A stretch of DNA of 64,000 nt from Tetradesmus obliquus (taxonomy: Eukaryota > Chlorophyta > Chlorophyceae > Sphaeropleales > Scenedesmaceae), in NCBI GenBank assembly GCA_030272155.1, contig CP126203.1, positions 248,001 to 312,000 on the forward strand. The letters run 5' to 3'. Shown piece by piece: positions 47,994 through 59,798 of the stretch (the first letter of the stretch is position 1; every line of letters begins with the position of its first letter). The position numbers and the translations under genes were made by a program. The notes beneath the pieces are model-generated. The model was not told the origin of the DNA, ran no database searches, and saw only the letters and a list, made by a program, of their open reading frames with translations.

Positions 47994-49503
47994 GCAGCGG
48001 CTCATCGTCGTCGTCTGGCAGCGACAGCAGCAGCAGCAGCGGCACCAGCAGCAGCAGCAGCAGCGGCTCGGAGGACCCTGCCGACAGCGGCAGGCGTGGC
48101 AGGCGGCAGGAGCAGCAGCAGCGGCCGGCTGGCTTGAAGCGCGGCAGGGAGGCTGAGCCTGCTGCTGCTGTTGCAGCTGCTGCTTCTGGCGGCCGTGGCG
48201 GCTCCCCAAAGCGTGTGCGTGGGGAGGAGCCGCAGCAGCGGCAGCAGCATGGCAGCAGGGATGGGCAGGAGGCTGGCCGGCCTGAGCAGCGCGCTGCCAG
48301 GTGAGCAGCGGGCTGCATGGGGTGCATGTGCTTTGTGTGCAAGTGCAGGGGCTGTGTAGCGCTGGGTGCGAATGAAAACTGGGCATGGCTGACGCTGCAT
48401 GTACATCTGCATGTACAAGCACATGTGCTTGCAGGACGCCGCTACATTTTGCAGTCTGGGATGCAACAGGCAGTTGCGCTGTATGTGTCTGTGGAAGCGA
48501 CCACTGGACTGCAGTAGCTGCCTGTGAAGGGCTTTCTATGCATGCTGTCGGTGGAGGCAAAGATTGCCATGCTGTGACGCTGCAGCGGACTCAGCACACT
48601 CTGTTATCATCGCTGAACGTGCTGTGCTGCTGCTGCTGCTTGTGGTGGTCCAGGGATGAGGCTGGCAGGGACAGGGACAGGGGCTATGACAGTGGCAGGG
48701 ACAGCGGCAGGGACAGGGGCAGGGCTTACGACAACAGCAGGGACAGCGGCAGGGACAGGGGCTACCCTGGCCGGGACCGTGAGCCACCCCGCAGGGAGGA
48801 CAGCAGGGAGGCAGCTGCAGGCAGGGACAGGGACGGTGAGAGGGGCCGTGAGCCACCACGCAGGGATGACAGCGGCCGGGAGGCAGCTGCAGGCAGGGAC
48901 AGAAACAGGGACGGGGACAGAGGCCGTGAGCCACCGCGCAGGGATGACAGTGGCAGGGAGGCAGCTGCAGGCAGGGACAGGGACAGGGACGGTGAGAGGG
49001 GCCGTGAGCCACCACGCAGGGATGACAGCGGCAGGGATGCAGCTGTAGGCAGGGACAGGGACAGGGACAGGGACGGGGACAGAGGCCGTGAGCCACCGCG
49101 CAGGGATGACAGTGGCAGGGAGGCAGCTGCAGGCAGGGACAGGGAGGGGGAGGGGGACAGAGGCCGTGCAGGCGGTGCGCGGGAGCCGGAGCCCCGCATG
49201 AGACACGACAGCAGTGGCAGGGACCATGTCAGGGAGGACGAGGCAGGCAGGGAGCTGCGGCAGCGCAGCAGCGGCGGCAGGGGCAGGGAGGCGTCGCCGC
49301 GCAGCGGGGAAGACAGGAGGGAGCGGCAGCAGGAGCAGCGGCGGCCAGCTGGCGGGGGCAGGCGTGAGGGTGGGGACAGGCGTGATGATGAGAGGCGCGG
49401 GCGGTCACGCAGCCGCAGCAGGAGCGTGAGCAGTAGCGACTCCGGCAGCAGCCGCAGTAGCAGCAGCAGCCGTAGCAGGAGCAGGAGCCGTGGGCGGTCG
49501 TGA
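45405..49503 (+). CDS. CWC21: Cwc21/SRRM2-type spliceosomal RS protein
   Basis: Exons 45405-45416, 45579-45796, 46081-46176, 46347-46428, 46758-46864, 47470-48300 and 48654-49503, all in phase, 731 aa. The start MYNN-IGILTPRGTGTSGHVQ is the hallmark N-terminus of SRRM2/Cwc21, with a 12-nt first coding exon. The cwf21 domain follows: KPNQAILEHNRKRQIEVK, LELQDELEEQG, LSAEEVEAAL. After it come HAVAQRKQEQMERMRKAFGL and a charged helix, then an RS-type tail: Arg/Gly/Asp-rich, a long CAG-encoded Ser tract with SGSEDP, and four to five repeats of about 27 residues (GREPPRRDDSGREAAAGRDR) before an RSRSRS-like end. Family knowledge: Cwc21 binds Prp8/Snu114 in the catalytic spliceosome and affects splice-site choice. 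TGTAA lies at about 49691. Its own introns carry decoy exon copies. Confidence 0.93.
46668..46753. repeat. (CTG)n tract abutting a 3' splice site
   Basis: Two CTG runs separated by a short interruption end in CCAG at the acceptor of the exon starting 46758. Confidence 0.95.
46936..46983 (+). repeat. copy of CWC21 exon 5 end
   Basis: GCAACGGAGAAGG...GAGGC repeats the 3' end of the exon ending at 46864. The former donor now reads ATGAGG (GT lost). Confidence 0.8.
47186..47380 (+). repeat. two copies of CWC21 exon 6 start with acceptor
   Basis: The real exon begins at 47470 (ARKEREERLQRQEQ). Copies after acceptors at about 47191 (ARKEHGQRLQRS) and 47332 (ARKEREERLQRS) share about 35-40 bases, then both read into CATGCTG and diverge. 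The phase is the same as the real exon's; inclusion without a donor would lead to an early stop. Confidence 0.9.
48780..49170 (+). repeat. coding tandem repeat of about 80 bp in CWC21
   Basis: Four to five imperfect units encoding GREPPRRDDSGREAAAGRDR with variable DRDRDG linkers, all in frame. Confidence 0.9.
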
Positions 49504-50872
49504 AGGGCGTAGCTGGAGCAGCTTTGATACCAGCCTGAGATGTTGTGTTGGTTAGTTCATGCATTTCGTTGGGTTTTGTCAGGTGTCGGCAGCAGGCTGA
49601 TTTGCGTGCCAGTTGCTGCTCTTGCTACTGTCTATAAGCACGCATGCCTTGCGTGACAGTGATGCAGCTCAGCAAACTTTGCTGTTTTTTTGTAACCGTT
49701 ACTTCACGAATCTGCAGTCGCAAAATTGTGAGCAAGGCAGAGCTGTTCAGGTCGACTGCTGCTAGCCTAGCAGGACTGAGTCTCAGCAGGCGCATGTAAG
49801 TGGAAGAGCGCTAAGAGCAAATAGGGGACGAAACGAGGGGCTTCAACCAACTTCAGTTCGTCCTTTTACATGTCAGCATTGGTTAGCGCGCCACACTCAG
49901 AGATGTAGTCACAAAAAGTAGCCTGGCGTGCAATCTTGTTGTCAACCCCTCCCTGTCTCACCCGAAATGCTTTGCTCTCACTTGCACAACACTGTGTATA
50001 GCAGGTCGCAGCATGACAGCCCCCAAGCAATTGCTGTGGTGCAGCTCAACAGAAGCATGTCAGCAACGGCACACCAAGACACAACAGCAACTGCGCTAGC
50101 TGTTGTGCTGCAAGCGAACTTCCTTCATCCTTCAAACCCATGCAACCCATCAATGCGCCGTCCACCCCACCCGGTCCCTGCAGCACCCCTGCTACATGCC
50201 CAAGACCCAGGCTCTTCCTAACGCCCCGCCTCTTGCACCTTCTTCCTGCTAGACAGCTTCGCTGCGGGCCCTGTCCAACAGCAAAAGCTTGCAACACTTG
50301 CTGCTGGCCCTACACTAGCGCATAGCTCCACAAACCAGCAGCTGCTGCTGCCTGAAAACCCTTGCAGCAGTCCACGCGCCCGCTGCTGCCACACCCAACA
50401 CACACCATCTCATCCGCTTTCCTCGTCACCCCCGCTGCAGCAAGCGCGCCGTTGCAGTGCGCACTAGCGTTGCGTCGCGATGCTACGCTGCTGCTGCACA
50501 GGTCAGGCTGTCCTGCCAGCAGCTGGCTGACCTCTTGCTGCTGCCATGCCTCTTGGCAGCGCGCCAAGCGCGCATGCTGTGCTGCTGCTACTGCAGCGCA
50601 CAGGCCCTCTGCTAACGCTGCGCTGCTGCTTGAAGCACCTTCAGGCCTTCCAGCCCAGCAGCTGGCTGACCAGCTGCGCCACGCTCTCATGCCCTGCTGC
50701 CACTGCTGCTGACGCTGCGCTGATGCTGGGCGGCTGCTGCAGAACTCAAGCCTTGCTGGGCTACTGCTGCTATGCTTTGATCCTCCCTGCCCAGCAGCTG
50801 GCTGAGCAGCGGCACGTGCTGCAGCATGCATGCTGCTGCTGCTGCGCCGAGCCCGTACACCCTTGCTGCCCT
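49504..50872. other. intergenic between convergent genes
   Basis: Holds the 3' ends of CWC21 and the VAP gene. The part from 50500 to 50872 consists of decayed copies of the VAP last-exon tail. Confidence 0.6.
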
Positions 50873-50925
50873 CTAGGCCTTCCTGCCCAGCAGCTGGCTG
50901 AGCAGCGGCACGTGCTGCAGGTAGT
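50500..50925 (-). repeat. tail copies of the VAP terminal exon
   Basis: The real coding end (50873-50925) contains CCCAGCAGCTGGCTGAGCAG on the plus strand. Similar segments recur at about 50518-50545, 50655-50680 and 50785-50830, downstream of the gene. Confidence 0.85.
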
Positions 50926-53278
50926 GGCCCACCAGGAAGGCCAGCAGCCCCACCAGCAGCACCGGCAGCAGCGAGGCGGGCGACAGCGCGCCGCCGCCGG
51001 AGCCTACGCTGCCTGCGCCTGCTGCTGAGCCGCGGTCCGCCTTCTTGAGCTGCGGCGGCGCGTGCGAAGATGAGCGTTTGCAGGACAGGAGAGGGGAGAG
51101 CAGAGCAGGTGGTGGCATCAGGCGAGGCATGGCGCAAGGAGCAGGTGTGGCAGAGTACACAGATGCGCCATGGGGCGCGTGTGTGCATGCGAGTTGGTTT
51201 ACCAGCTGCTGTGGCACTGGTGCAGCATGCTGGTCACAGACAAGCTGCTGCTGGCGTTGATGCAGCTGCAACTAGCATCATGTGTTGCAGCGCACTCTAC
51301 TGGCCGGCTCGGCTTTGCACTATGTGTTGCAGCACGCTCTGCTGGTCAGCTACAGCTTTGAACTCCATGAACAAGTTTCACAACTATCACTAAACAAAAC
51401 ATGAACAAAGCCGCAAGCTGTCAGCGCCGCACCTCGCGTGACAGCCTCTCCTTCTCGTCCCTCAGCTTCTGCAGCTCCGCCCGCAGCGCACGGTTCTCGT
51501 GGCTCAGCGAGGACGCGTCACCACCTGGCGGCAGCAGCGGCGGCATCGACGGCAGCATATTGAGCCCAGCACACCAGTCACGGCGAAGCCACAACACTCT
51601 GCCCTCAAATCATGTGTCCAGTCTTGCTAAGCCTCATGCCATATGTTCTGGTGCCAGGACCCGCATGAATCACCTCTCATGTAGGATGACTTGTGTACCG
51701 CAAGAGCTGCAGTGAGCCTCACCTGCACTGCCGCCGAGTGCTGCTGCGCTGCTAAAGGTGTCCGTGGTTGGCGCTGCGCCGCCGGCTGTGCGCATGCTGG
51801 CGTTGTCCTCATCACCCTCATTCACCTCCGGCACTGGAGAGGGAGGGGCAGGCGGGCCCTCCAGCAGCACACGGATCTTGGTGTCCTGCAAGCAAGAATA
51901 GTGTGAGAAAGGAGTCAGAAAGGTGAAAAACAATACAGTTGAGTTCCAAAATATGGATGAAATGGGGAAACAGGCATGTACATGCTGCTGCTATGTAGGG
52001 GTGTGTTGGGGCATGTGAGGTGAGGTACGTGGGACACAGGGGAGACGCAGAGGGGTAGCCGCGGGGGCACGCCGGGATGCGTATTCAGACATCGTGACAC
52101 AGAAGTAGGCTGTGTGGCGCCAGCAAGTCAGCAGATGCCACCCAGTTGTGCTGCGATGCTTCATGAAGGGCTTGCAACGCCAGCTGCTTCGCTGCTTCGC
52201 TGCACACATGCAGTGACGGAAAGCTGCAAGCTTCAAGTTCATGCCGCACTGCAGCGTGCCCAAGCAGCTGCCTGCTACAGCTGTTGCTGTGTCAACTTCT
52301 GCTGCCCTTTGCTGCGCTTGCTCCCCACCTTGACTCCCTTGGCTGCCTTGAACGTATCTGCTCCCACATCCTGCAAGCACGTGCAGCAGAGAACCCAGCA
52401 GCATGCTTGTCAGCAGCACTTGATCCCGCGCGCTTTGCACCACGGGCAGATCATGAGCAGCTAAACCATCAAGTGCTGAAAAGAGATGACATGCATAAGT
52501 CAAACGCACGGCGCATAATTGTCTGATACAATTGAAGGCTGTCGCATGCGTGCTGTCAGAGCAGCATGGAACTGCCTGTGCATGCCTCACCTCTCCCGCC
52601 TCCAGCCCCTTCACTTGCACCAGGAACTTGTCTTTGCAGTTGGCAAAGTCTGAAGGAATCTCCTTCTGCGCCTGCGGGTAAATATAAGGCATTGCACTGT
52701 TGACACTTGACACACCCCCGGAAACACAGGTGCTGCACACTCATACTGCTGTTGCTTGCACGTGGGCCCTGCTCCTTGCTTGGCAACGACTGCCGCTGCT
52801 GCTTGAGCTTACCTGCATGATGACCTGCACGTTTGCGGTGCTCCTGGCATCAACCACGCCCTGCAGAGGCAATGAGGTTGAACGTCAACCAACCCATCAA
52901 GCAGCAGAAGCGGGTGATTCCTGAAACTGCCGGCTCCGTGCTGTACTTACCGAGCTGGGACGAACAACATATTTCTTGGGCGTCGTGGTCTTGACCTGCA
53001 CGCAGCAGGATCGTCAGCACGCGCACAGCTGCACAGCTCGCAGGCGTTCAACTGCCCACGCACCTTGAAAGCCAGCCGATCTCCTGTGGGATTGTGGATG
53101 CTAATCGCCGTAGGCAGCTGCTTGTTTAGTTGAACTGCAAGCAAAGGGAAGACATAGCACGAGCGCGTGAGCACTAGCCTGCACTGCTTTGGGCACCTGC
53201 TGAGGCTACAGCACGCCAGCACGCCCGCTCACATCTGAACTTCAGTTCTGAGGGGGTGACTTCAGCCTGCTCTGCCAT
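50873..53278 (-). CDS. VAP homologue (MSP domain, tail-anchored ER protein)
   Basis: Exons 53278-53233, 53134-53064, 52995-52951, 52860-52813, 52671-52591, 51885-51723, 51524-51433 and 51049-50873, all in phase, 240 aa. Residues 1-about 105 are a major sperm protein domain: ELKFRFQLNKQLPTAISIHN, then LAFKVKTTTPKKYVVRPSSG, VIMQAQKEIP and CKDKFLVQ. The Lys/Thr-rich strand that binds FFAT motifs in VAPs is present. A Pro/Ala/Gly linker follows, then a coiled coil (SHENRALRAELQKLRDEKER) and a C-terminal membrane anchor at about residues 207-226 (LLPVLLVGLLAFLVGHYL). Family knowledge: VAPs sit in the ER membrane and recruit lipid-transfer and contact-site proteins. Length and order match plant and animal VAPs. 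The terminal exon is followed by several tail copies. Confidence 0.94.
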
Positions 53279-53990
53279 GATCAACGCTGCTGGCTCTGCA
53301 GTAAGTGCGGGGTGGGACGTGCGAATGCTCAGTGAAAGGTCACTGCAGCTGGCAGCAGAGAGCCTGTCAGTCTCAAGTGGAGAAATTACAACCCAGATCG
53401 GATGCGTACAGGTGGCGGGATGCAGCAAGGTAGCCACAATGCACGCTTGCTGTCATTGCCTGGTCATTCTCCTGCAAGTACCAACACAACAACAGGGTTT
53501 GGGGGCCTGTTGAGATGGCTGCCCTTGCACAGCAAAGTTAATCTTTGTAGTTTAGACAGCTCCCTTGTGCGGTATTGATGTTGCGATGGCGGTCTGAGCA
53601 TGTGCATCATGTGTACCAGCCCCAGCACAGGCTTAGACCAGTCCAAGGCAAACCGCCAACTGCCAGTACGCCACTTGCCAGTACTCCTGCAACTGCATGT
53701 GCCTCTCCGCAATGATAAAAAAAGCAGGGCCAGCGTCAACATACAGCTGGTATATGTTGGTTTGTGGCCCACCCTGCCAAGGGAAGGGGGGGGGGGGTCT
53801 AGCGCAAGGGACTCCCTTGCTGGGGTCGGACTTCAGCCCGGGGCTGGACGCACCGGGTGTGCATGTTCATGCTGTACGCAGCTGAGTGGTTGCATGGCAG
53901 CCTGCTGAAGCACTTGAGAGACTGCGCGACGCCATGCTGTGCGAGGTTGCTGCCGCCTGCACCAGCTTCCGCCATCCCAGCTTCAGTTTT
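53279..53990. other. intergenic
   Basis: VAP promoter side. A run of nine G is at about 53788-53798. No supported gene. Confidence 0.4.
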
Positions 53991-54045
53991 ATAGGCTTGA
54001 GTTGAAGAGACCACAAAAGACAAGCCGTTTCAATTGGCGGGCAGA

Positions 54046-54372
54046 CAGGCTCCTGCAAGCTGCGCAGCAGTCCGCCATGGGCCTCTCAGCGGCTGCGCCG
54101 CACTGACCCAAGCTGTGGCGGTTGAGCGCCTGCCGCAACCCTTTGCTTTCTGTGACGGAGGCTGGGTGCCTGCCGCCGCACCCATGCGCTACCAGGGCCA
54201 GTACAAGGTACAGCCCTGATCTGTGGCTGTGCCTGCTGCTGCTGCTGCTGCTGCTGTTGCAGTGCTGGTGACGCGCGAGGCGCTGGCTGCCAAGCTGAGC
54301 CAGAGCATCACGCCAAAGGTGGCGGACGCCAACATTACCATCATGCGCTCACACCTGGAGAGGCACACATGA
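54046..54372 (+). CDS. unidentified gene fragment, two exon-like pieces
   Basis: Piece 1 reads ALTQAVAVERLPQPFAFC and DGGWVPAAAPMRYQGQYK up to an AAG|GTACAG donor at 54207. Piece 2 starts after a (CTG)nTTGCAG acceptor at 54263 and reads LVTREALAAKLSQSITPKV through IMRSHLERHT to a TGA near 54372. Both look like protein, but piece 1 ends in phase 0 while piece 2 needs phase 1, so either an exon is missing or the gene is broken. No start codon found and the family is not recognised. The last 45 bases are repeated at about 54468-54512. Confidence 0.4.
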
Positions 54373-54464
54373 GCACAGCAGCAGAGCTGCAGCTGCAGCC
54401 CAGCTGCTGTTGCAGCTGCACAGCAGTAGTGCAGCCAGATGCAGGGCAGCTAGCTGTAGGACGG

Positions 54465-54515
54465 CAACATTGCCATCCTGCGCTGACACCTGGAGAGGCA
54501 CACATGAGCCAGCAT
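54465..54515 (+). repeat. copy of the 3' end of the 54.3 kb fragment
   Basis: GACGGCAACATTGCCATC...GAGAGGCACACATGAGC repeats 54327-54373 with an extra stop inside. Confidence 0.85.
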
Positions 54516-55859
54516 GTAGAGCTGCAGCCCAGCTGTTGTTAAGCAGTACAGCAGCAGTGCAGGCAGCTGTAGAGCAGCACGTTGCATGTCGAACAGCAGC
54601 ATCGCTCTCACCTGGAGCGTCTGCAACTGGTCCAGCGACTGCAGATGTGGCCACCAGCTGGACGCGCCAACGAGCCTTATAGTGGAGTCCAGAGGCAGGG
54701 AGCTGGCTAAACCTGCAGAGCATGCTTGAGCTCGCAGTTTGCCAGTCACAGGGCCTTGCAGCGTACTGATTACTCAAGGCTTGTGCACACTTTTGGCCAG
54801 TGCTGTGCCGGCAGCCGCCAGACACAACTATAACATTTTTTACTGGCAGGACTCATGGCCGCCACGTTGAACGTTACTCAGGAGCCCAAACCCGGAACAG
54901 TCTTCGGGACCAGCTGTGCTTGACATGCGCTGCGCTGTAACATGCGCAGTTCAATTCGTTCTTACACAGTGGCCAGCTCATAGCTAGCTGTGCTGCGGCT
55001 ATGGCACAGCTCACTGCGCCAGGCACGCTTACTAGCTCCTCTCCTTGCTTTGCCTGCATTGCCAGCCTAAGTGTGTTGTCTTCCCCTAACATTGCACACG
55101 CATGCATGCAATGCTGTGTTGGTTCACGAGTACTCAAGTCATAACCTGGCATGCTGGCAATAATTTTTTGGCAATTATTGGATCCGCAGTGCAACGAGTC
55201 TACTGTGCTTCTCGCTCCGTGTTGTACTGCGTGGGTGCAGCAGAGCTTACATTCCAGGTGGGACTAGGTCTGTGTTTCGTCCTCTGCATGCACACAGTGC
55301 TGTCCTGTTACTCAAAGGTGATGACAGAGCCACCTCAACCAGCGTCATCATAACAGTGTGACACCCATTTGAACGCAGCACGCTTCCTGCAGAGCAGTGG
55401 CACACACCTAAGTCCATTGGCATGCAACCCACGCCACGAGACCAGACATCAGTTGGAGGCATATAACAGCCAGCCATATCACTCACAGACGAGTTTCTTG
55501 TGGTCAGCCAAGCACAACTCATCACGTGCGGTTAGCAGGTGGATCAGCTGCAGCCAATTCCCTATTTTACATAGCCTTGCCAAGTAAGGCAGCGTACAGC
55601 ACACCAAAATTGCCTCTCACGCGTTCGCCTAATGCAGTTGCAGCGCTGTGAATGCTTGCTAGCTGATGTGGAGGGTCTAAGCTGGACCCTGCATATGTGG
55701 TTCGATGGTGAGGGGTCCGCAGGTATGGTTGCCGAACGTCACGCCTGACAACGCACATTGATTGTTGCATCTTTGAAGTTTCAACAAGAAGAGAACGCCT
55801 GGCTGTGCTTCTGCTCCACCGCCTTCACATTGGCCTGGCGATCAGGCAAGGCCAGCAGT
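54516..55859. other. intergenic
   Basis: No exon with supported splice sites. Probably carries the promoter of the stromal processing peptidase gene. Confidence 0.4.
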
Positions 55860-58800
55860 ATGTACCAGCTGCAAAGAACTCCTGGTGCTCAGCTATGTAA
55901 TAAAAAGCAGTCTCAGCGTGTCCATGCGCGCGTGGCGAGCGCTGGTCCCTCAAGAGGATTGCTTGGAGCACGCCGTACATGTGCTACAGTGGTGAACTCG
56001 GCTGCTGGAGCTAGGTAAGAAGTTTGAAAGGGGCAGCGAATGCTTCATCCTATGCTGGTGGTCTGCGTGAGCAATGGGTAGAACTCGGCCTGGCAGTTCC
56101 ATGCTTGATCTTGAACGCATGTGCTTTTATCGCTCTTGCTATTACGAAAAACGCATGTTGCATGCGTTATGCGCAGGCTGACCTTCACCAGCGGAGCAGC
56201 TCGCCCAAGGGTCAGCAGCAGTAGCAGCAGCAGGTCCTACGCACAGCAGCATGCCTGGAGCCCGTATAGGCAAGGCCCTAAGCCCGCAGGGCCGCACATC
56301 GCAGCGTCTGTGCACGTGCGGGGCAGGCGTGTGATCATCTGTGCCTCTCTGGTGAGCATGCAGTGTGTTCAGGCAGCCCAAAGATCAGCAGCATGACAGT
56401 AGCAGGCTGTGCGTGTGCTAGTTTTGTTGCCGCATGCATGCATTCACAGCCACACAGTTGCACTACAGTAACACATACCTTGCTGGCTGGAGTGTGCATG
56501 CAGTTGGGGCCTTTGCCCCGTGTCAGACGCCGCAGCAGCATTCATCGAGCAGCGTGCTGTGCTGGCATGTGCAGAAAGCAAACCACATGCATTGTCGTTG
56601 TGGAGTCGCATGGTTGTTGCTTCACAAAGGCTCTTTTTTGTGCATACAGGAGCAGGTGGTGTGATGCATGGTTTACATGAATGCAAATGTACAGCAGTTT
56701 TGTGTGTCGCATTGCAGCACCCATAGCACCGCATGCATATCTGCTTGCTGCCCACAGAACAGCAGACGTCATTTCACTGGTTTGGCGGCACGCCCTGCAA
56801 CCCTTGGTTGGATTTCACCCGCGTGCCGGCATACCGGTGATGCTCATGTCGCTACACTGCATATTCTTGTCTTCGCCAATTGTTGTTTGTTATGTGCTGA
56901 TGTTCACGACCACTGCTTCTGCATGCATCCTGCCATATCCTGTCCTGCAGGCTGGCGTCGCAGACAGCCCCACTGGCACAGACAGCGGCAGCGGCAGCAG
57001 CAGCGGCAGCGGCAGCAGCAGCGAGCTGCTGTCGCAGCGCGTGAAGGGCAACCAGCAGCTGGTTACAGGCCAGCTCAGCAACGGCCTGCGCTACGTGCTG
57101 CTGCCCAACCGCACGCCGCCGCAGCGCTTTGAGGCACACTTGGAGGTGCATGCAGGCAGCGTGGACGAGCGGGAGCACGAGCAGGTGCGTTGACATGTTT
57201 GTGTTTGTTCAGTGTATTGTTTGTCCTGCAGTTCAAGCCGTGGACCCTACACCCATGGTGTTGCTGTGCACATACATGGTAGCGGGGCGAGGCTGTGTGG
57301 TTGTTAGAGGCTGCGGCTGCCTGGCGGGCCCAAGGTGAAGTTGCATGCTGCTGCCCAGCAGCAGCCCTTCTAGGTGCATGCGGAGGTGCATATCAGCAGT
57401 GTTGATGATTGGGAGCACCAGCAGGTGTTTGATGTATCGCATGTGTTGGCTGGTGCTGGCTTGGGCTTTGCTGCTTGCAGTTTCTGGTCTTTTTGGTATT
57501 TGTGCACATGGCAACAGTGCGAGGCTGACTGGGGCAGCTGAGGTGATGCCGCAGCAGCTGCTTGTACGCGGCGCACCTGTATGTCAAGGCGGGAGCCGAG
57601 CATATTCACCAGGGGGGCAGCAGCAGGCGCAGTGGGGCAGCTGGTGTGCAAGTCTGACTGAATTGTGGTCTCACACAGCCCACACAGCACGATGCAACGC
57701 AGTTCAGTGAGACATGCACTGTATTCATGGAAGGCCGTGGCACATCTGGTTCAGTGACATGACTGGGCTGGCATCATCACCCATTTGTCGCACACACACC
57801 TAGCAATTTTGCATCGTATCACCCCTCATCTATGCATGCTTGCAGGGGGTGGCGCACGTGATGGAGCACATGACTGTCATGTGCTTGCACCATCACCCAT
57901 CCGTCCATCCATCCATTCAATCGTGTATTTGTTATGAACTTCGTCACTTTGCAGGGCGTGGCGCACCTGGTGGAGCACGTGACCTTCCTGGGCAGCAAGC
58001 GGCGTGAGAGTCTGCTGGGCACGGGGGCACGGGCCAACGCGTACACCGACTTCCACCACACCGTGTTCCACGTGCACGCGCCGCTCACCAACTGCATCAC
58101 AGGCACACCCATGCTGCCCCAGGTAAGGCCTAGATGACAGCTGTTGGTGTGTTTTCTATTCTGTGCTGCTGTTGTCAGTCGTTTCTACTAGCATGCGCCG
58201 CTCACCAACTGCATCACAGGCACACCCATGCTGCCCCAGGTGAGATTGAGATTGTTGCTGCTGGTTTGTTTCCTATGCTCTGCTGCTGTTGCCAGTAGTT
58301 TTTGTCAGGTTCTAGCAGCACGCGCCGCTCATTAACTGCATCACAGGCACACCCATGCTGCCCCAGGTGAGGTGTTGATCACAGCTGAATATGTTTGGCT
58401 TGAAGCAAGGCAGTGTTAATGTGCTGCATTGTCACTGCTTGTGATTGGTGCCGGCGGTGATGCTAGCGCAGCACGAGGAGCAGGCATTGCAACACAGCAG
58501 GGGCAGCAGTGTGCTGGAGGCGCTCGCTGAGATCCACTGCCGCACATCTCGCTGCTGCAACTCGTGCTCTGTTGTGCCATTTTCATGCTGTTCACGCTGC
58601 ACTCTCGCCGCAGGTGCTGGAGGCGCCGGCTGATATCGGCTGTGAGCCTCATTTCTTGCGCTTGCCACTCATGCTCCTCTACTGCTGCCTTACAAAACAT
58701 TGCTGCACTCTCGCTGCAGGTGCTGGAGGCGCTGGCTGAGATTGCGTTTGTGCCTCAGTTCCTGCCCATGCGGCTGGAGAAGGAGCGCAAGGCGGTGCTG

Positions 58801-59713
58801 GCGGAGGCGCAGATGATGAACACGATCGAGTACCGCATCGACTGCCAGCTGCTTACGCACCTGCACGCAGAAAACAACCTGGGCTGCAGGTGCGAAAAGT
58901 TTGTCGGAATGGTGACGGAAAAGAACTTGTGCGGACTTGTAAAGTATGTGTGGGCATTGCAGCTGCTGACGCACCTGCACGTGGAGAACAACCCGGGCTG
59001 CAGGTGGGAGCTGTGTAGGAGTGCCAGTTCGTTGTCAGTTTGTTGTCAGCTTGTATTTTGTTGCACTGTCGGCTGCTGATGCACCTCTACACGGAGAACA
59101 ACATGAACTGCAGGTGCGGGGCAGCAGGTTGAAGGACTGTTGCTGGTCTGTTGTCAGTGCGTGTACTCCTCTGCGGGCAACGGCAGCATAGACATCGGTG
59201 CTCACCACACGCATGCATACAACGCCAAGCTACACCAGCGGATGCTTTCTCTTCTTCATCTGCTGACCAGTGCATTTTCAACACCTTGTTGGCTACTTTG
59301 CACTGCATCAAAACAGGTTCCCCATCGGCAAGACCGAGCAGGTCAAGGCCTGGGAGCACGCCATCGTGCAGCACTTCTGGGCCAAGTGGTACTTCCCGGG
59401 CAACGTGACGCTGTACATCGTGGGAGACCTGGACAGGCCCAACGAGGAGGTCATCGGCCTGATCGAGGCGTCATTCGGGCGCTTCCCGGCAGGTGCGGGA
59501 GTAATTCTTGTGTGGGATTATGCACACGCGAGTATGCATGTGATGCATGGTGCCCGGCCTTGGCTGGTAAAAGCATTAACTTCGTAATCCACTCTGCCGA
59601 TGACGCACGTGATGATGGAGGGCATGATGACCACCATGACACAGTGGAGATGGTGGAGTACAAGCATGCATACAGCTGTGGGTATCACCATGAAGTTGAC
59701 CACTTTGGATATT

Positions 59714-59798
<85 letters not shown>

